Assembly: GCF_000812945.1 (NCBI RefSeq)
Contig: NZ_JSYM01000001.1
Location: 496,001 to 560,000, forward strand
Direction of reading: 5' to 3'
DNA length: 64,000 nucleotides
Source: Flavobacterium sp. AED
GTDB lineage: Bacteria > Bacteroidota > Bacteroidia > Flavobacteriales > Flavobacteriaceae
This document shows, one piece after another, positions 45,280 through 52,831 of this stretch. Position 1 is the first letter of the stretch. Every line of letters starts with the position of its first letter. The notes beneath the pieces are model-generated. The model had not been told where the DNA came from and ran no database searches. It saw nothing but the letters and a program-made list of their open reading frames with translations. The translations under genes were made by a program, and so were the position numbers.

Positions 45280-46332
45280 TTATTTATGTTCGGCTATAAC
45301 AGTAACATTCATACCGGCTCTGAGAAAGTCCGTTTGTGCGTCATTTTCTTTTAGTTTTATTCTAACCGGAATTCTTTGTTCTATTTTTATAAAGTTACCC
45401 GTTGCATTATCAGGAGGCAATAGTGAAAAACGCGCTCCACTGGCTGGCGATAAAGATTCAATACTTCCCCTAAATTCTCTCCCGCTTATCGCATCTGCTT
45501 TCAGCTCCACTTCCTGTCCAATGGATAAATATTGCAACTGCGTTTCTTTAAAATTAGCGGTAACCCACTTTTCCTTACTAACAATAGAAACTAAAGTCTG
45601 TCCTTCTTTTATCATTTGTCCCGGTTGCATCATTTTTTTACCCACCCAACCATCATAAGGAGCTGTAATTACGGTATAGGAAAGAAATAAAGTAGCATTA
45701 TCAGCAACGGCTTGTTTTGAATGAATTACAGTCTGAGCCGTAGGGATTTTAGCCGAAGCTTCTGAAGTGTTCAATGCCGCCGATTGAATCGTGTTGGCTA
45801 TTTCCTGATAATGCGCTTGTGCCAATTCGTAATCTGCTTTTACTTTTTCAAGCTGTTGTTCGGTTGCCGCTTCTTGGCTAACTAATCCTTTGTAGCGATT
45901 GAATTCCAGTTTCGTTTTCCAAACTTCTGTTTTTGCAGCCTGTAACTGAGCTTGTCTAACGGAAGTCACATTAGAAGTTGTTGCTACATTTTTTTCAATC
46001 ACAATGCTATTGCTTTTTGCATTTTCAACATCGGCCAATGCCATGTCTAAATGCGCTTTGTATTCCCTATTGTCAATTACCAGCAACGTATCGCCTTTGT
46101 GAACAAACTGATTTTCATTATAACGCACTTCAGTAATGTAACCCGTAATTCGGGCCATAATTGGCGTTACATACTGGTCCACCTGAGCATCATTGGTTTC
46201 TTCGTGATTTTTATTAAAAAGATAAAACCAAATCCCTAAAACAATTCCGCCGAGAACCAGCATACTGGCAATCACGGTGATTAATCTATGAAATGACCGA
46301 TGTGCCCGTGACGAATTATGAACTTTTACCAT
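45280..46332 (-). CDS. HlyD/EmrA-type membrane fusion protein
   Basis: A 350-residue periplasmic adaptor. One N-terminal membrane helix (residues about 17-36) is followed by the biotinyl-lipoyl-like hairpin halves VTPIMARITGYITEVRYNEN and VITAPYDGWVGKKMMQPGQM. A coiled-coil hairpin lies between them, and a beta-barrel (KEKWVTANFKETQLQYLSIG) follows. It connects the MFS pump to the TolC-like channel. It is 36 bp after the TolC gene. Confidence 0.92.
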   Translation of the reverse strand: MVKVHNSSRAHRSFHRLITVIASMLVLGGIVLGIWFYLFNKNHEETNDAQVDQYVTPIMARITGYITEVRYNENQFVHKGDTLLVIDNREYKAHLDMALADVENAKSNSIVIEKNVATTSNVTSVRQAQLQAAKTEVWKTKLEFNRYKGLVSQEAATEQQLEKVKADYELAQAHYQEIANTIQSAALNTSEASAKIPTAQTVIHSKQAVADNATLFLSYTVITAPYDGWVGKKMMQPGQMIKEGQTLVSIVSKEKWVTANFKETQLQYLSIGQEVELKADAISGREFRGSIESLSPASGARFSLLPPDNATGNFIKIEQRIPVRIKLKENDAQTDFLRAGMNVTVIAEHK

Positions 46333-46368
46333 ATAAAATTGAAACTAAATTATATTAAATTGAAATTA

Positions 46369-47736
46369 TTATTTGTTGAGTAGTCCTGCCGTATGAAGCA
46401 ATTCATAATGTTTCATAACCACATCTATTCTAGTGGAAACTTTGTTGAATTTTGCTTGAAGTAACGCATTATCTGCATCGACCATTTCAGTAATCAACAC
46501 CAGTTGATTGAGGTATTTTAATTTTACAATGCGATAATTTTCATTGGCTAAATCCAATGCTTTGTCCGTAACCGGTAGCTTGTCCAATATTTCCTGATAT
46601 TGGGTATGATTTCTAAATACTTTATCGACCATCTCATTTTTCACCAGCTCCGATTCATTTTTTTGTAATTCCACTTTTAAATTGGCAAGCTGAACTTTGG
46701 CTTTATTTTTATACAAACCGGACAAATTATAACTAGCCTCCACGCCTATTTGCCCAATAGTATAGAGATACGGACGATTCAGCGTAAATAGCATATAATC
46801 AGGATATTTAAGATTATAATTTCCAAAGAAACTGACCTTAGGGTAATAATTCCCTTTCACTATTTTTAACGCTGTTTTTTTTACGTCTACTTCCCTATTT
46901 GCGATACGCATTTCTTCATTTTGAAGGCTTTCTTTAAAATAGAAATCATAGTCTTTTAAAGGAGCAATATCGAGTAAACCTGTTGTGTCGATAGCAATTT
47001 CTGATTCTTCAGACAATTGCAATACTGTTTTTAACTCTTGAAGTGCAATTCTGATATTTTTCTTATTGGTCAATGAGTTTAGTTCTCTGTCCGATAATTG
47101 CAGTTCAGAACGCAGCACTTCATTTTTAGTAACGGTTCCAAAGGTTTTAAAAGCTTTCACTTCCTTTAGCCTTTCCTGTTCTTCTTTAATGCTTTCGCCA
47201 ATGATTTTCTGTAGTTCCATCATTTTATAAATACCCAAAAAAGTAGCTGTCACCTGCAATTGAATGTCATTCTGCGTCTTCTCTACCTTAATTTTAGCGA
47301 TTTCATTTTCCTCTTTCGACTTTTTAATCGCATTATTGATTCTATTACCAGCATAAAGCGGCATATCAAATTTTGTAACCGCATCATATATTACGGTCCC
47401 AGGTTCTGGAGTATAGGTATGTTTATCCGAGAAAAAACCACCTTCGTATTCCGTCAAATCTGATAATCGGGAATACATGGCATTAAAATTAACTTCCGGT
47501 AAACGAAGATTTTTTGTCTCGGCAATCTCTTTTTCCGAGATACGCTGTTCGATATGAGATTTCTGAATCGTCTTATTATTTTCTTTAGCGATTTTTAAAG
47601 CATCATTTAAAGAAATAGCGGTAGCTTGTTGTGCTTGTACTGACATGATTCCTTGAAAGAAGAGGAATAATACCACTGCAATTTTTGAAAAATTAATTTT
47701 CGATTGGTTCAAAAGAACCCATTTTTTAAGAAACAT
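46369..47736 (-). CDS. TolC-family outer-membrane efflux protein
   Basis: A 455-residue protein with a signal peptide (ending near VQAQ). It carries two OEP repeats: SLNDALKIAKENNKTIQKSH at the start of the first and related helices (DKALDLANENYRIVKLKYLN) in the second. It is first in the TolC-EmrA-EmrB order on the minus strand. A promoter candidate lies about 90 bp upstream, and the AraC regulator precedes it on the same strand. Confidence 0.92.
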   Translation of the reverse strand: MFLKKWVLLNQSKINFSKIAVVLFLFFQGIMSVQAQQATAISLNDALKIAKENNKTIQKSHIEQRISEKEIAETKNLRLPEVNFNAMYSRLSDLTEYEGGFFSDKHTYTPEPGTVIYDAVTKFDMPLYAGNRINNAIKKSKEENEIAKIKVEKTQNDIQLQVTATFLGIYKMMELQKIIGESIKEEQERLKEVKAFKTFGTVTKNEVLRSELQLSDRELNSLTNKKNIRIALQELKTVLQLSEESEIAIDTTGLLDIAPLKDYDFYFKESLQNEEMRIANREVDVKKTALKIVKGNYYPKVSFFGNYNLKYPDYMLFTLNRPYLYTIGQIGVEASYNLSGLYKNKAKVQLANLKVELQKNESELVKNEMVDKVFRNHTQYQEILDKLPVTDKALDLANENYRIVKLKYLNQLVLITEMVDADNALLQAKFNKVSTRIDVVMKHYELLHTAGLLNK

Positions 47737-47823
47737 AATATAGATAAAGGAATAGGGTGCAAAGTTCCCTAATTTAATTTATGCTATAAAATCAACTAAA
47801 GCCAACTATTTATTCATTTCGGA

Positions 47824-47831
47824 CAAATATA
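47824..47831 (-). promoter_or_regulatory. -7 box of the efflux operon
   Basis: TATATTTG on the minus strand matches TAnnTTTG exactly. No good -33 TTG is seen at the usual distance, which fits a promoter needing an activator such as the neighbouring AraC protein. The leader would be about 80 bases. Confidence 0.45.
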
Positions 47832-47879
47832 AAACAATACAACTACTATAACGATTGCAGAAAATAAGTGCCACAAAAA

Positions 47880-48698
47880 TTACTTTTTTAATATTTCAAC
47901 GCCTTTTAAATAATCCGAAGGGCGTTGTCCTAAAATCTTGAAAAAAGTATTACTAAAAGTCGGCACACTATTATAACCCACAGCTTGCGCCACTTCATTA
48001 ACAGATAGTTTTTTTTCCAGTAACAATTCTATTGCTTTTAAAATTCTTCGAATGGTAAAATATTGAATAAAAGACATGCCTAAATCTTTTTGAAACAAAC
48101 GATACAAAGAGCGCTCACTAAAACCAAATCGATTGGCCAAATCAGAGAATAAAATAATTTCCCCCAAGTTTTTATCTAAATAACTAATGATCTTATTAAG
48201 CCTGATATCCTTTGGTAATGGCAGCGACAACGGTAAATTAGTGAGACAAATTTCGGGTAAAATGGCTTTAATCGCATTGGCAATACTAAAATTTCTGCTT
48301 CCTTTTTCCAGGTTTCCATTCCATCGGTTGGTGAAAAGCATCATTTGCAGCAATAAATCATTAATGGGATAAATGCCTTCTTTTTCATAAAAAGGATCTT
48401 CATTTGAATCTATTGGAAAATACAAATTCCGCATCATGACATGCTCTGAATTAGGATAAATACTATGTTTTATTCCGCCTGGAATCCAAATAAAATGTCG
48501 TGCAGGAAGAAAATAAGTTTTGGTTTCAGTGGTAACATGAACAATACCCCCTTCAGAATATAGCATTTGTGCTTTTTCATGCTTGTGGGTTGGAATCATT
48601 AATTCACCCATCAAATCATGGTGGCAATAAATACTTTTTTTATCGGTATCAACCTCTTTTATATAATATTTCTCTTCTAAAGTTTCCGATAGACCCAT
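47880..48698 (-). CDS. AraC-family regulator with cupin sensor domain
   Basis: A 272-residue protein. The N-terminal cupin half includes HEKAQMLYSEGGIVHVTTE and HFIWIPGGIKHSIYPN. The C-terminal two-HTH domain includes LANRFGFSERSLYRLFQKDL, MSFIQYFTIRRILKAIELL and EVAQAVGYNSVPTFSNTFFK. It lies 143 bp upstream of the TolC-EmrA-EmrB genes on the same strand and probably controls them. The inducer is unknown. Confidence 0.9.
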   Translation of the reverse strand: MGLSETLEEKYYIKEVDTDKKSIYCHHDLMGELMIPTHKHEKAQMLYSEGGIVHVTTETKTYFLPARHFIWIPGGIKHSIYPNSEHVMMRNLYFPIDSNEDPFYEKEGIYPINDLLLQMMLFTNRWNGNLEKGSRNFSIANAIKAILPEICLTNLPLSLPLPKDIRLNKIISYLDKNLGEIILFSDLANRFGFSERSLYRLFQKDLGMSFIQYFTIRRILKAIELLLEKKLSVNEVAQAVGYNSVPTFSNTFFKILGQRPSDYLKGVEILKK

Positions 48699-48828
48699 GT
48701 GACTGAAATGACTATTTTTATGACTTATTACAATATTTATTCAACTCTTAATTCACTAAAATTAAATAGTTTTTAAGTTTTATACCACTAATTTATTTTG
48801 GTTATTTTTTTATTAAAAACACACAATT

Positions 48829-48957
48829 ATGCAGTTGGACAGCATTAGATTTCAAAGTTACAAAGACAAAGTTGTTTCTGCACAAAATGCCGCTTTATTT
48901 TCCAAATATAAAATGACTATTAGAACCCGTAGATTTACTAAAACATACTGTAAATAA
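48829..48957 (+). pseudogene. 5' remnant of an acetyl-CoA hydrolase / succinyl-CoA transferase gene
   Basis: A 42-codon frame reads LDSIRFQSYKDKVVSAQNAA followed by LFSKYKMTIRTRRFTKT and a stop. This resembles the opening of acetyl-CoA hydrolase/transferase proteins, where DKVVSAEEAA is followed by a GMTIGxSGFT segment. The conserved glycines are lost and nothing of the remaining several hundred codons is present. It is the only thing of note in the 399-bp gap 48699-49097. The identification is from memory of the family and should be searched. Confidence 0.5.
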
Positions 48958-49097
48958 ACATTCATTCTAAAATCAAAAAGTGATATTTTTCTATTCCATT
49001 TTCCATATTAATACAACATAAATCACTAACTTTAAGCTACTTAATAACTAATTCAAGTACGTCAGAACTAGAATTCTAATTTTTAAAAAATAAAAAC

Positions 49098-49358
49098 ATG
49101 AGCGCACTAAAAGACAATGTAATTCCAGGAAACCATGGTCAAATTTTTGGAACAAACGCTATAGAAGAAGTCGATTTAATCGAAATTAAAGCCAGCGTAT
49201 TGAAATTAGACGGAATAAAAGATGTGCTGTTGAATGCTGAAATATTCCCCAGAGAATTCACTGTGCACACTTCCAAAATGGTAGCTATCAGTGACATTGA
49301 AAACAAAGTAAAATCAGTAGGCTTTCACGCCATTCCAAAAGATTTATTTGAGCTTTAA
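49098..49358 (+). CDS. Heavy-metal-associated-like small protein without CXXC
   Basis: An 86-residue protein. Residues about 25-84 have the beta-alpha-beta-beta-alpha-beta spacing of HMA domains (ASVLKLDGIKDVLLNAEIFP, EFTVHTSKMVAISDIENKVK, SVGFHAIP). The metal-binding CXXC between strand 1 and helix 1 is absent, so it may not bind Cu or Zn in the usual way. It lies 54 bp upstream of a coiled-coil protein gene on the same strand. Role unknown. Confidence 0.65.
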   Translation: MSALKDNVIPGNHGQIFGTNAIEEVDLIEIKASVLKLDGIKDVLLNAEIFPREFTVHTSKMVAISDIENKVKSVGFHAIPKDLFEL

Positions 49359-49412
49359 TATTTTGAAATAACGCAGATTCAATTAATCTAAAACTATTTA
49401 AAAAGACAAAAA

Positions 49413-49796
49413 ATGGAAACTAAAAAAACAATTTATCAACTACACGAAGAACACAAAACGTGGCTAAACAAACTTTCCTTTTATAAAGACGAACTTAAAA
49501 TTATGGATAACCGAATTTTGGAAGTGGCAAAAAAAAACACTTCTAGTGAGGTCCGAGCTTTAGCAGATCATTTTAATAATCTGTTAATCATTCAAAAAGA
49601 ACAGATTGACATCTTAACCCATGATATAAAAAGTCATGAATTGTATCTTGAAGCGGCAGCGCTCGATAATCCTAACGATATTGATACTGAAAAATTTTCA
49701 GACCATAAAAAGCACCGAGAAAGTATCACCATTTTTGAGAAATTATTTAAAGAATTGAGAGAAGAATTGATTGATTTTCTATCGAAATGGATGTAA
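49413..49796 (+). CDS. Hypothetical helical (coiled-coil) protein
   Basis: A 127-residue protein predicted by eye to be almost fully alpha-helical, with heptad-like charged stretches (TIYQLHEEHKTWLNKLSFYK, SITIFEKLFKELREELIDFL). It has no Cys, signal peptide or membrane helix. It is probably co-transcribed with the HMA-like gene 54 bp upstream. No family recognised. Confidence 0.6.
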   Translation: METKKTIYQLHEEHKTWLNKLSFYKDELKIMDNRILEVAKKNTSSEVRALADHFNNLLIIQKEQIDILTHDIKSHELYLEAAALDNPNDIDTEKFSDHKKHRESITIFEKLFKELREELIDFLSKWM

Positions 49797-49930
49797 ATTA
49801 GAAGCTTTTTTTTTCAAAAAAAAGACTAGAAACCATTTCTTTAGAATTTGTAGAATCAAATACATTTTAAATTTTACCTAAACCCATTTCCCTTTACAAG
49901 CATTAACTTTAAAATGCTTATCACATCTCT

Positions 49931-49958
49931 ATTGGCTCTATTAAACCAAAGAGCCAAT
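49931..49958 (+). other. Hairpin upstream of the ars promoter
   Basis: 9-bp stem ATTGGCTCT / AGAGCCAAT with a 10-base loop, about 135 bp after the coiled-coil gene. It is followed by TAAAAATTT rather than a clean T-run, so at best a weak terminator. Confidence 0.4.
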
Positions 49959-49989
49959 TAAAAATTTAAACAAAAATTAGTATTCTAGA

Positions 49990-50027
49990 TTTGGTTTTTA
50001 CATATCTATATCGTAATATTGCAATAT
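49990..50027 (+). promoter_or_regulatory. ars promoter with ArsR-type operator
   Basis: TTTG (49990-49993) and TAATATTG (50014-50021, one change from TAnnTTTG) are 20 bases apart. A 20-bp imperfect palindrome ATATCGTAATATTGCAATAT (50008-50027, 8 of 10 pairs) overlaps the -7 box. That is where an ArsR repressor would block transcription. Confidence 0.65.
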
Positions 50028-50039
50028 AAATATATAACA

Positions 50040-50372
50040 ATGGGAATTACTAAATCAGAACATTTCACAGACGAGCAAAACGAATTAGCAACATTGGCGA
50101 AAGCCATAGGTCATCCTGCCCGAATTGCCATAATAGAACATCTCATAAAAGTAAACAGTTGTGTGTGCGGTGATATCGTAAACGAGCTACCTCTAGCCCA
50201 GCCTACCGTTTCGCAGCACTTGAAAGAGCTAAAAAATGCCGGACTTATAAAAGGCAATTTTGAAGGCAATGCTATTTGCTACTGCCTGAACGAAGAGGGA
50301 TTTAATAAAATAAAAGGCTTCTTTCAACATATTAATACCTACTTAGAAAACAGGAAAAATCAATGTTGTTAA
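50040..50372 (+). CDS. arsR: ArsR-family metalloregulator
   Basis: A 110-residue winged-helix repressor. I chose ATG at 50040 (MGITKSEHF) over the TTG at 50019, because the latter would sit inside the promoter. The helix-turn-helix is [29 protein letters not shown] supplies two cysteines next to it, and the protein ends in Cys-Cys (KNQCC), giving candidate As(III) or Sb(III) ligands. It is first gene of the operon with DUF6428, the phosphatase-like reductase and acr3. Confidence 0.92.
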   Translation: MGITKSEHFTDEQNELATLAKAIGHPARIAIIEHLIKVNSCVCGDIVNELPLAQPTVSQHLKELKNAGLIKGNFEGNAICYCLNEEGFNKIKGFFQHINTYLENRKNQCC

Positions 50373-50391
50373 TTTTTAAATTATAAAAAAA

Positions 50392-50862
50392 ATGAAACTA
50401 TCAGAAATTAAAAAGCAGTTGGGCACCGCAGACAACGTTGCTTTTGTATTACCAAACGGGAGCTATGTTCCAGAACATTTTCACGTAACCGAAGTGGGTT
50501 TAATCACCAAAAACTTTATTGACTGTGGCGGAAAAGTTCGAAAAGAAACCGTAGTGAATTTCCAATTATGGGATGCCAATGACTTCGAACACCGCTTAAA
50601 ACCACAAAAACTTTTAGATATTATCGCACTTTCAGAAAAAGTATTAGGAATCGAAGATTATGAAGTGGAAGTAGAATACCAAGACGAAACTATTGGAAAA
50701 TACGATTTAGGTTTCAACGGACAAGAATTCACTCTTTTAAACAAGCAAACCGCTTGCTTAGCTCAAGACCAATGTGGCATTCCTGCAGAAAAACAAAAAA
50801 TAAAATTATCCGAAATCCCAACGCAATCAAGCAGCTGTACTCCTGGAGGAGGTTGTTGCTAA
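50392..50862 (+). CDS. DUF6428-type protein with Cys-rich C-terminus
   Basis: A 156-residue protein, 19 bp after arsR. It is compact and mostly strand-rich (ADNVAFVLPNGSYVPEHFHV, TEVGLITKNFIDCGGKVRKE). The tail SSSCTPGGGCC carries three cysteines, with further cysteines in TACLAQDQCGIP. DUF6428 genes regularly occur in Bacteroidota ars operons and have no assigned function. Binding or delivery of arsenite is a reasonable inference from the cysteines and context. Confidence 0.8.
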   Translation: MKLSEIKKQLGTADNVAFVLPNGSYVPEHFHVTEVGLITKNFIDCGGKVRKETVVNFQLWDANDFEHRLKPQKLLDIIALSEKVLGIEDYEVEVEYQDETIGKYDLGFNGQEFTLLNKQTACLAQDQCGIPAEKQKIKLSEIPTQSSSCTPGGGCC

Positions 50863-50879
50863 TTTTTTAAAACCATAAA

Positions 50880-51515
50880 ATGACTGTAACCAAAACCATC
50901 GTATTTCCAGAAATCGAAAAAGTAATCCGTGCTTTTGATTTTGAAACCATCACATCAGAGCGTAAAATTATTTTGCAACCGCTTATTGATTTTATTCAAA
51001 ACAAAGTTACCAACCAACAAGAAATTAGGCTGAACTTAATTTGTACCCACAATTCCAGAAGAAGCCATTTATCACAAGTTTGGGCACAAACAGCGGCGGC
51101 ACATTTCAATATCAAAAATGTATTTTGCTATTCTGGCGGTACCGAAGCAACTGCTTTATTTCCTATGGCTGCCAAAACATTGGAACAATCAGGTTTTAAA
51201 ATCAAAACCATTGCAGCAGGGAATAACCCTATCTATGCCATAAAATATTCTGACAATGAACATCCCGTTATTGGTTTTTCTAAAACTTATGATGACGATT
51301 TTAATCCGAAAAGTGAATTTGTAGCCATATTGACTTGTTCTCAAGCTGATGGAGGTTGCCCGTTCATTGCAGGTGCTGAAATGCGCATTCCGATCACATT
51401 TGAAGATCCAAAAGCATTTGACAATACGTCACAACAAGCAGAAAAATATCAGGAACGCAGTTTGCAAATTGCAACTGAAATGTGCTATGTATTCTCCCAA
51501 ATAAAATCATACTAA
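50880..51515 (+). CDS. Low-molecular-weight phosphatase-like arsenate reductase
   Basis: A 211-residue protein. The P-loop LICTHNSRRSHLSQVWAQ near residue 60 has the C-X5-R-S signature of LMW-PTPase/ArsC folds. CSQADGGCPFIAGAEMRIPI provides more cysteines and resembles the region used in thioredoxin-coupled arsenate reductases. It lies 17 bp after the DUF6428 gene, and its stop overlaps the acr3 start (TAATG). Likely reduces arsenate to arsenite, which Acr3 exports. A tyrosine phosphatase role is the alternative. Confidence 0.82.
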   Translation: MTVTKTIVFPEIEKVIRAFDFETITSERKIILQPLIDFIQNKVTNQQEIRLNLICTHNSRRSHLSQVWAQTAAAHFNIKNVFCYSGGTEATALFPMAAKTLEQSGFKIKTIAAGNNPIYAIKYSDNEHPVIGFSKTYDDDFNPKSEFVAILTCSQADGGCPFIAGAEMRIPITFEDPKAFDNTSQQAEKYQERSLQIATEMCYVFSQIKSY

Positions 51516-52558
51516 TGGCAGCTAAAAAAAGATTAAACTTTCTCGATAGTTACCTTACACTTTGGATATTTCTAGCAATGGCAATTGGTGTTTCCATTGG
51601 ATACTTCATACCTTCCAGCAGTGGATTTATCAATTCCTTTTCAAGCGGAACGACAAATATTCCTTTGGCAATTGGATTAATAGTAATGATGTATCCACCA
51701 TTGACTAAAATTGATTTTTCAAAAATTTCTTTAATGTTTGAAAAGCCAAAATTAATCACCGCCTCTTTTTTAATCACCTGGATTGTCGGTCCGTTTTTAA
51801 TGTTTTTATTAGCAACATTCTTTTTGAAAGACTATCCGGAATACATGACCGGTTTAATCATAATTGGAATTGCGCCCTGCATTGCAATGGTAATTGTCTG
51901 GAATGAATTAGCCGAAGGAAATAGAGAATTAACGGCTGGATTAATCGGAATTAATAGTTTGCTACAAGTGTTCTTTTTTGGTCTATATGCCTATTTCTAT
52001 TTAGAAATCATGTTGCCATTATTTGGAATAAAAGGATTAGAATTAAATATTACAGTTGCGCAAATTGCTACAACAGTTGGAATTTATTTAGGAATTCCTT
52101 TTGCATTAGCAGTAATTAGCCGCTATGCCATCAAGAAATACGTAGGCGACAAATGGTTCAATCAAAAATTTATTCCATTTGTTTCTCCCATTACTTTGAT
52201 TGCTTTACTATTTACAATCGTCGTCATGTTTAGTTTAAAAGGCGAAATGATTGTTGATTTGCCACTTGATGTAATTAGAATTGCCATTCCGCTTGTCATT
52301 TTCTTTACCATTATGTTTTTTCTGATGTTTTTTGTTTCAAAAAAAATTGGAGCCAATTATAGAGATGCCGTAGCACTTTCATTCACGGCATCAGGGAATA
52401 ATTTCGAATTGGCAATTGCAGTTTCCATTGGAGTTTTCGGTATCAATAGCGGACAGGCATTTGCTGGAGTTATTGGTCCATTAGTAGAAGTTCCAGCTTT
52501 GATAATTTTAGTAAATGTCGCTTTTTGGTTAAGAAAAAAATACTATCAATCTAAGTAA
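51515..52558 (+). CDS. acr3: Arsenite efflux transporter ACR3
   Basis: A 347-residue membrane protein with ten hydrophobic segments. I chose ATG at 51515, overlapping the preceding stop, over an upstream in-frame start that has no family match. Conserved ACR3 blocks: LIVMMYPPLTKIDFSKI, GIAPCIAMVIVWNELAEGNR (with the functional Cys) and SFTASGNNFELAIAVSIGVF. It extrudes arsenite or antimonite from the cytoplasm. Last gene of the ars operon. Confidence 0.95.
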   Translation: MAAKKRLNFLDSYLTLWIFLAMAIGVSIGYFIPSSSGFINSFSSGTTNIPLAIGLIVMMYPPLTKIDFSKISLMFEKPKLITASFLITWIVGPFLMFLLATFFLKDYPEYMTGLIIIGIAPCIAMVIVWNELAEGNRELTAGLIGINSLLQVFFFGLYAYFYLEIMLPLFGIKGLELNITVAQIATTVGIYLGIPFALAVISRYAIKKYVGDKWFNQKFIPFVSPITLIALLFTIVVMFSLKGEMIVDLPLDVIRIAIPLVIFFTIMFFLMFFVSKKIGANYRDAVALSFTASGNNFELAIAVSIGVFGINSGQAFAGVIGPLVEVPALIILVNVAFWLRKKYYQSK

Positions 52559-52612
52559 TTTCTAAAAGACAAATTCCAAAATATAAGTACACACTTTTAA
52601 ATTAACACAAAG

Positions 52613-52642
52613 CTCCCAAACACTTTTTTGGGAGTTTTTTTT
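52613..52642 (+). terminator. Intrinsic terminator of the ars operon
   Basis: 8-bp stem CTCCCAAA / TTTGGGAG, 6-base loop, then eight T residues, about 55 bp after acr3. Confidence 0.85.
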
Positions 52643-52770
52643 ATCCAAAAAATTATTTTCCCCCCTAAATACAGAATATTTTTTTCAACAAAACAGGACT
52701 TTAATTATAAATACCCTATTTAAAACACCCTTTTTTGAATAATTACTAATTAATTTCAAAAACACATAAT

Positions 52771-52820
52771 TAAGTATCTAAATTAAGTATTAATACTTAT
52801 ATTTGCGTAATAATACTTAA
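52771..52820 (+). promoter_or_regulatory. nirB promoter with clustered TAAGTA/TACTTA sites
   Basis: An exact -7 box TATATTTG lies at 52798-52805. TAAGTA-TTAA-TACTTA (52784-52799) directly abuts it, another TAAGTA is at 52771 and a TACTTA at 52814. The string TAATACTTATATTTG is almost the same as TAATACTTAATTTTG at the narK promoter. No -33 TTG is seen, which suggests activator dependence. Confidence 0.6.
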
Positions 52821-52831
52821 TTAATGAGATT

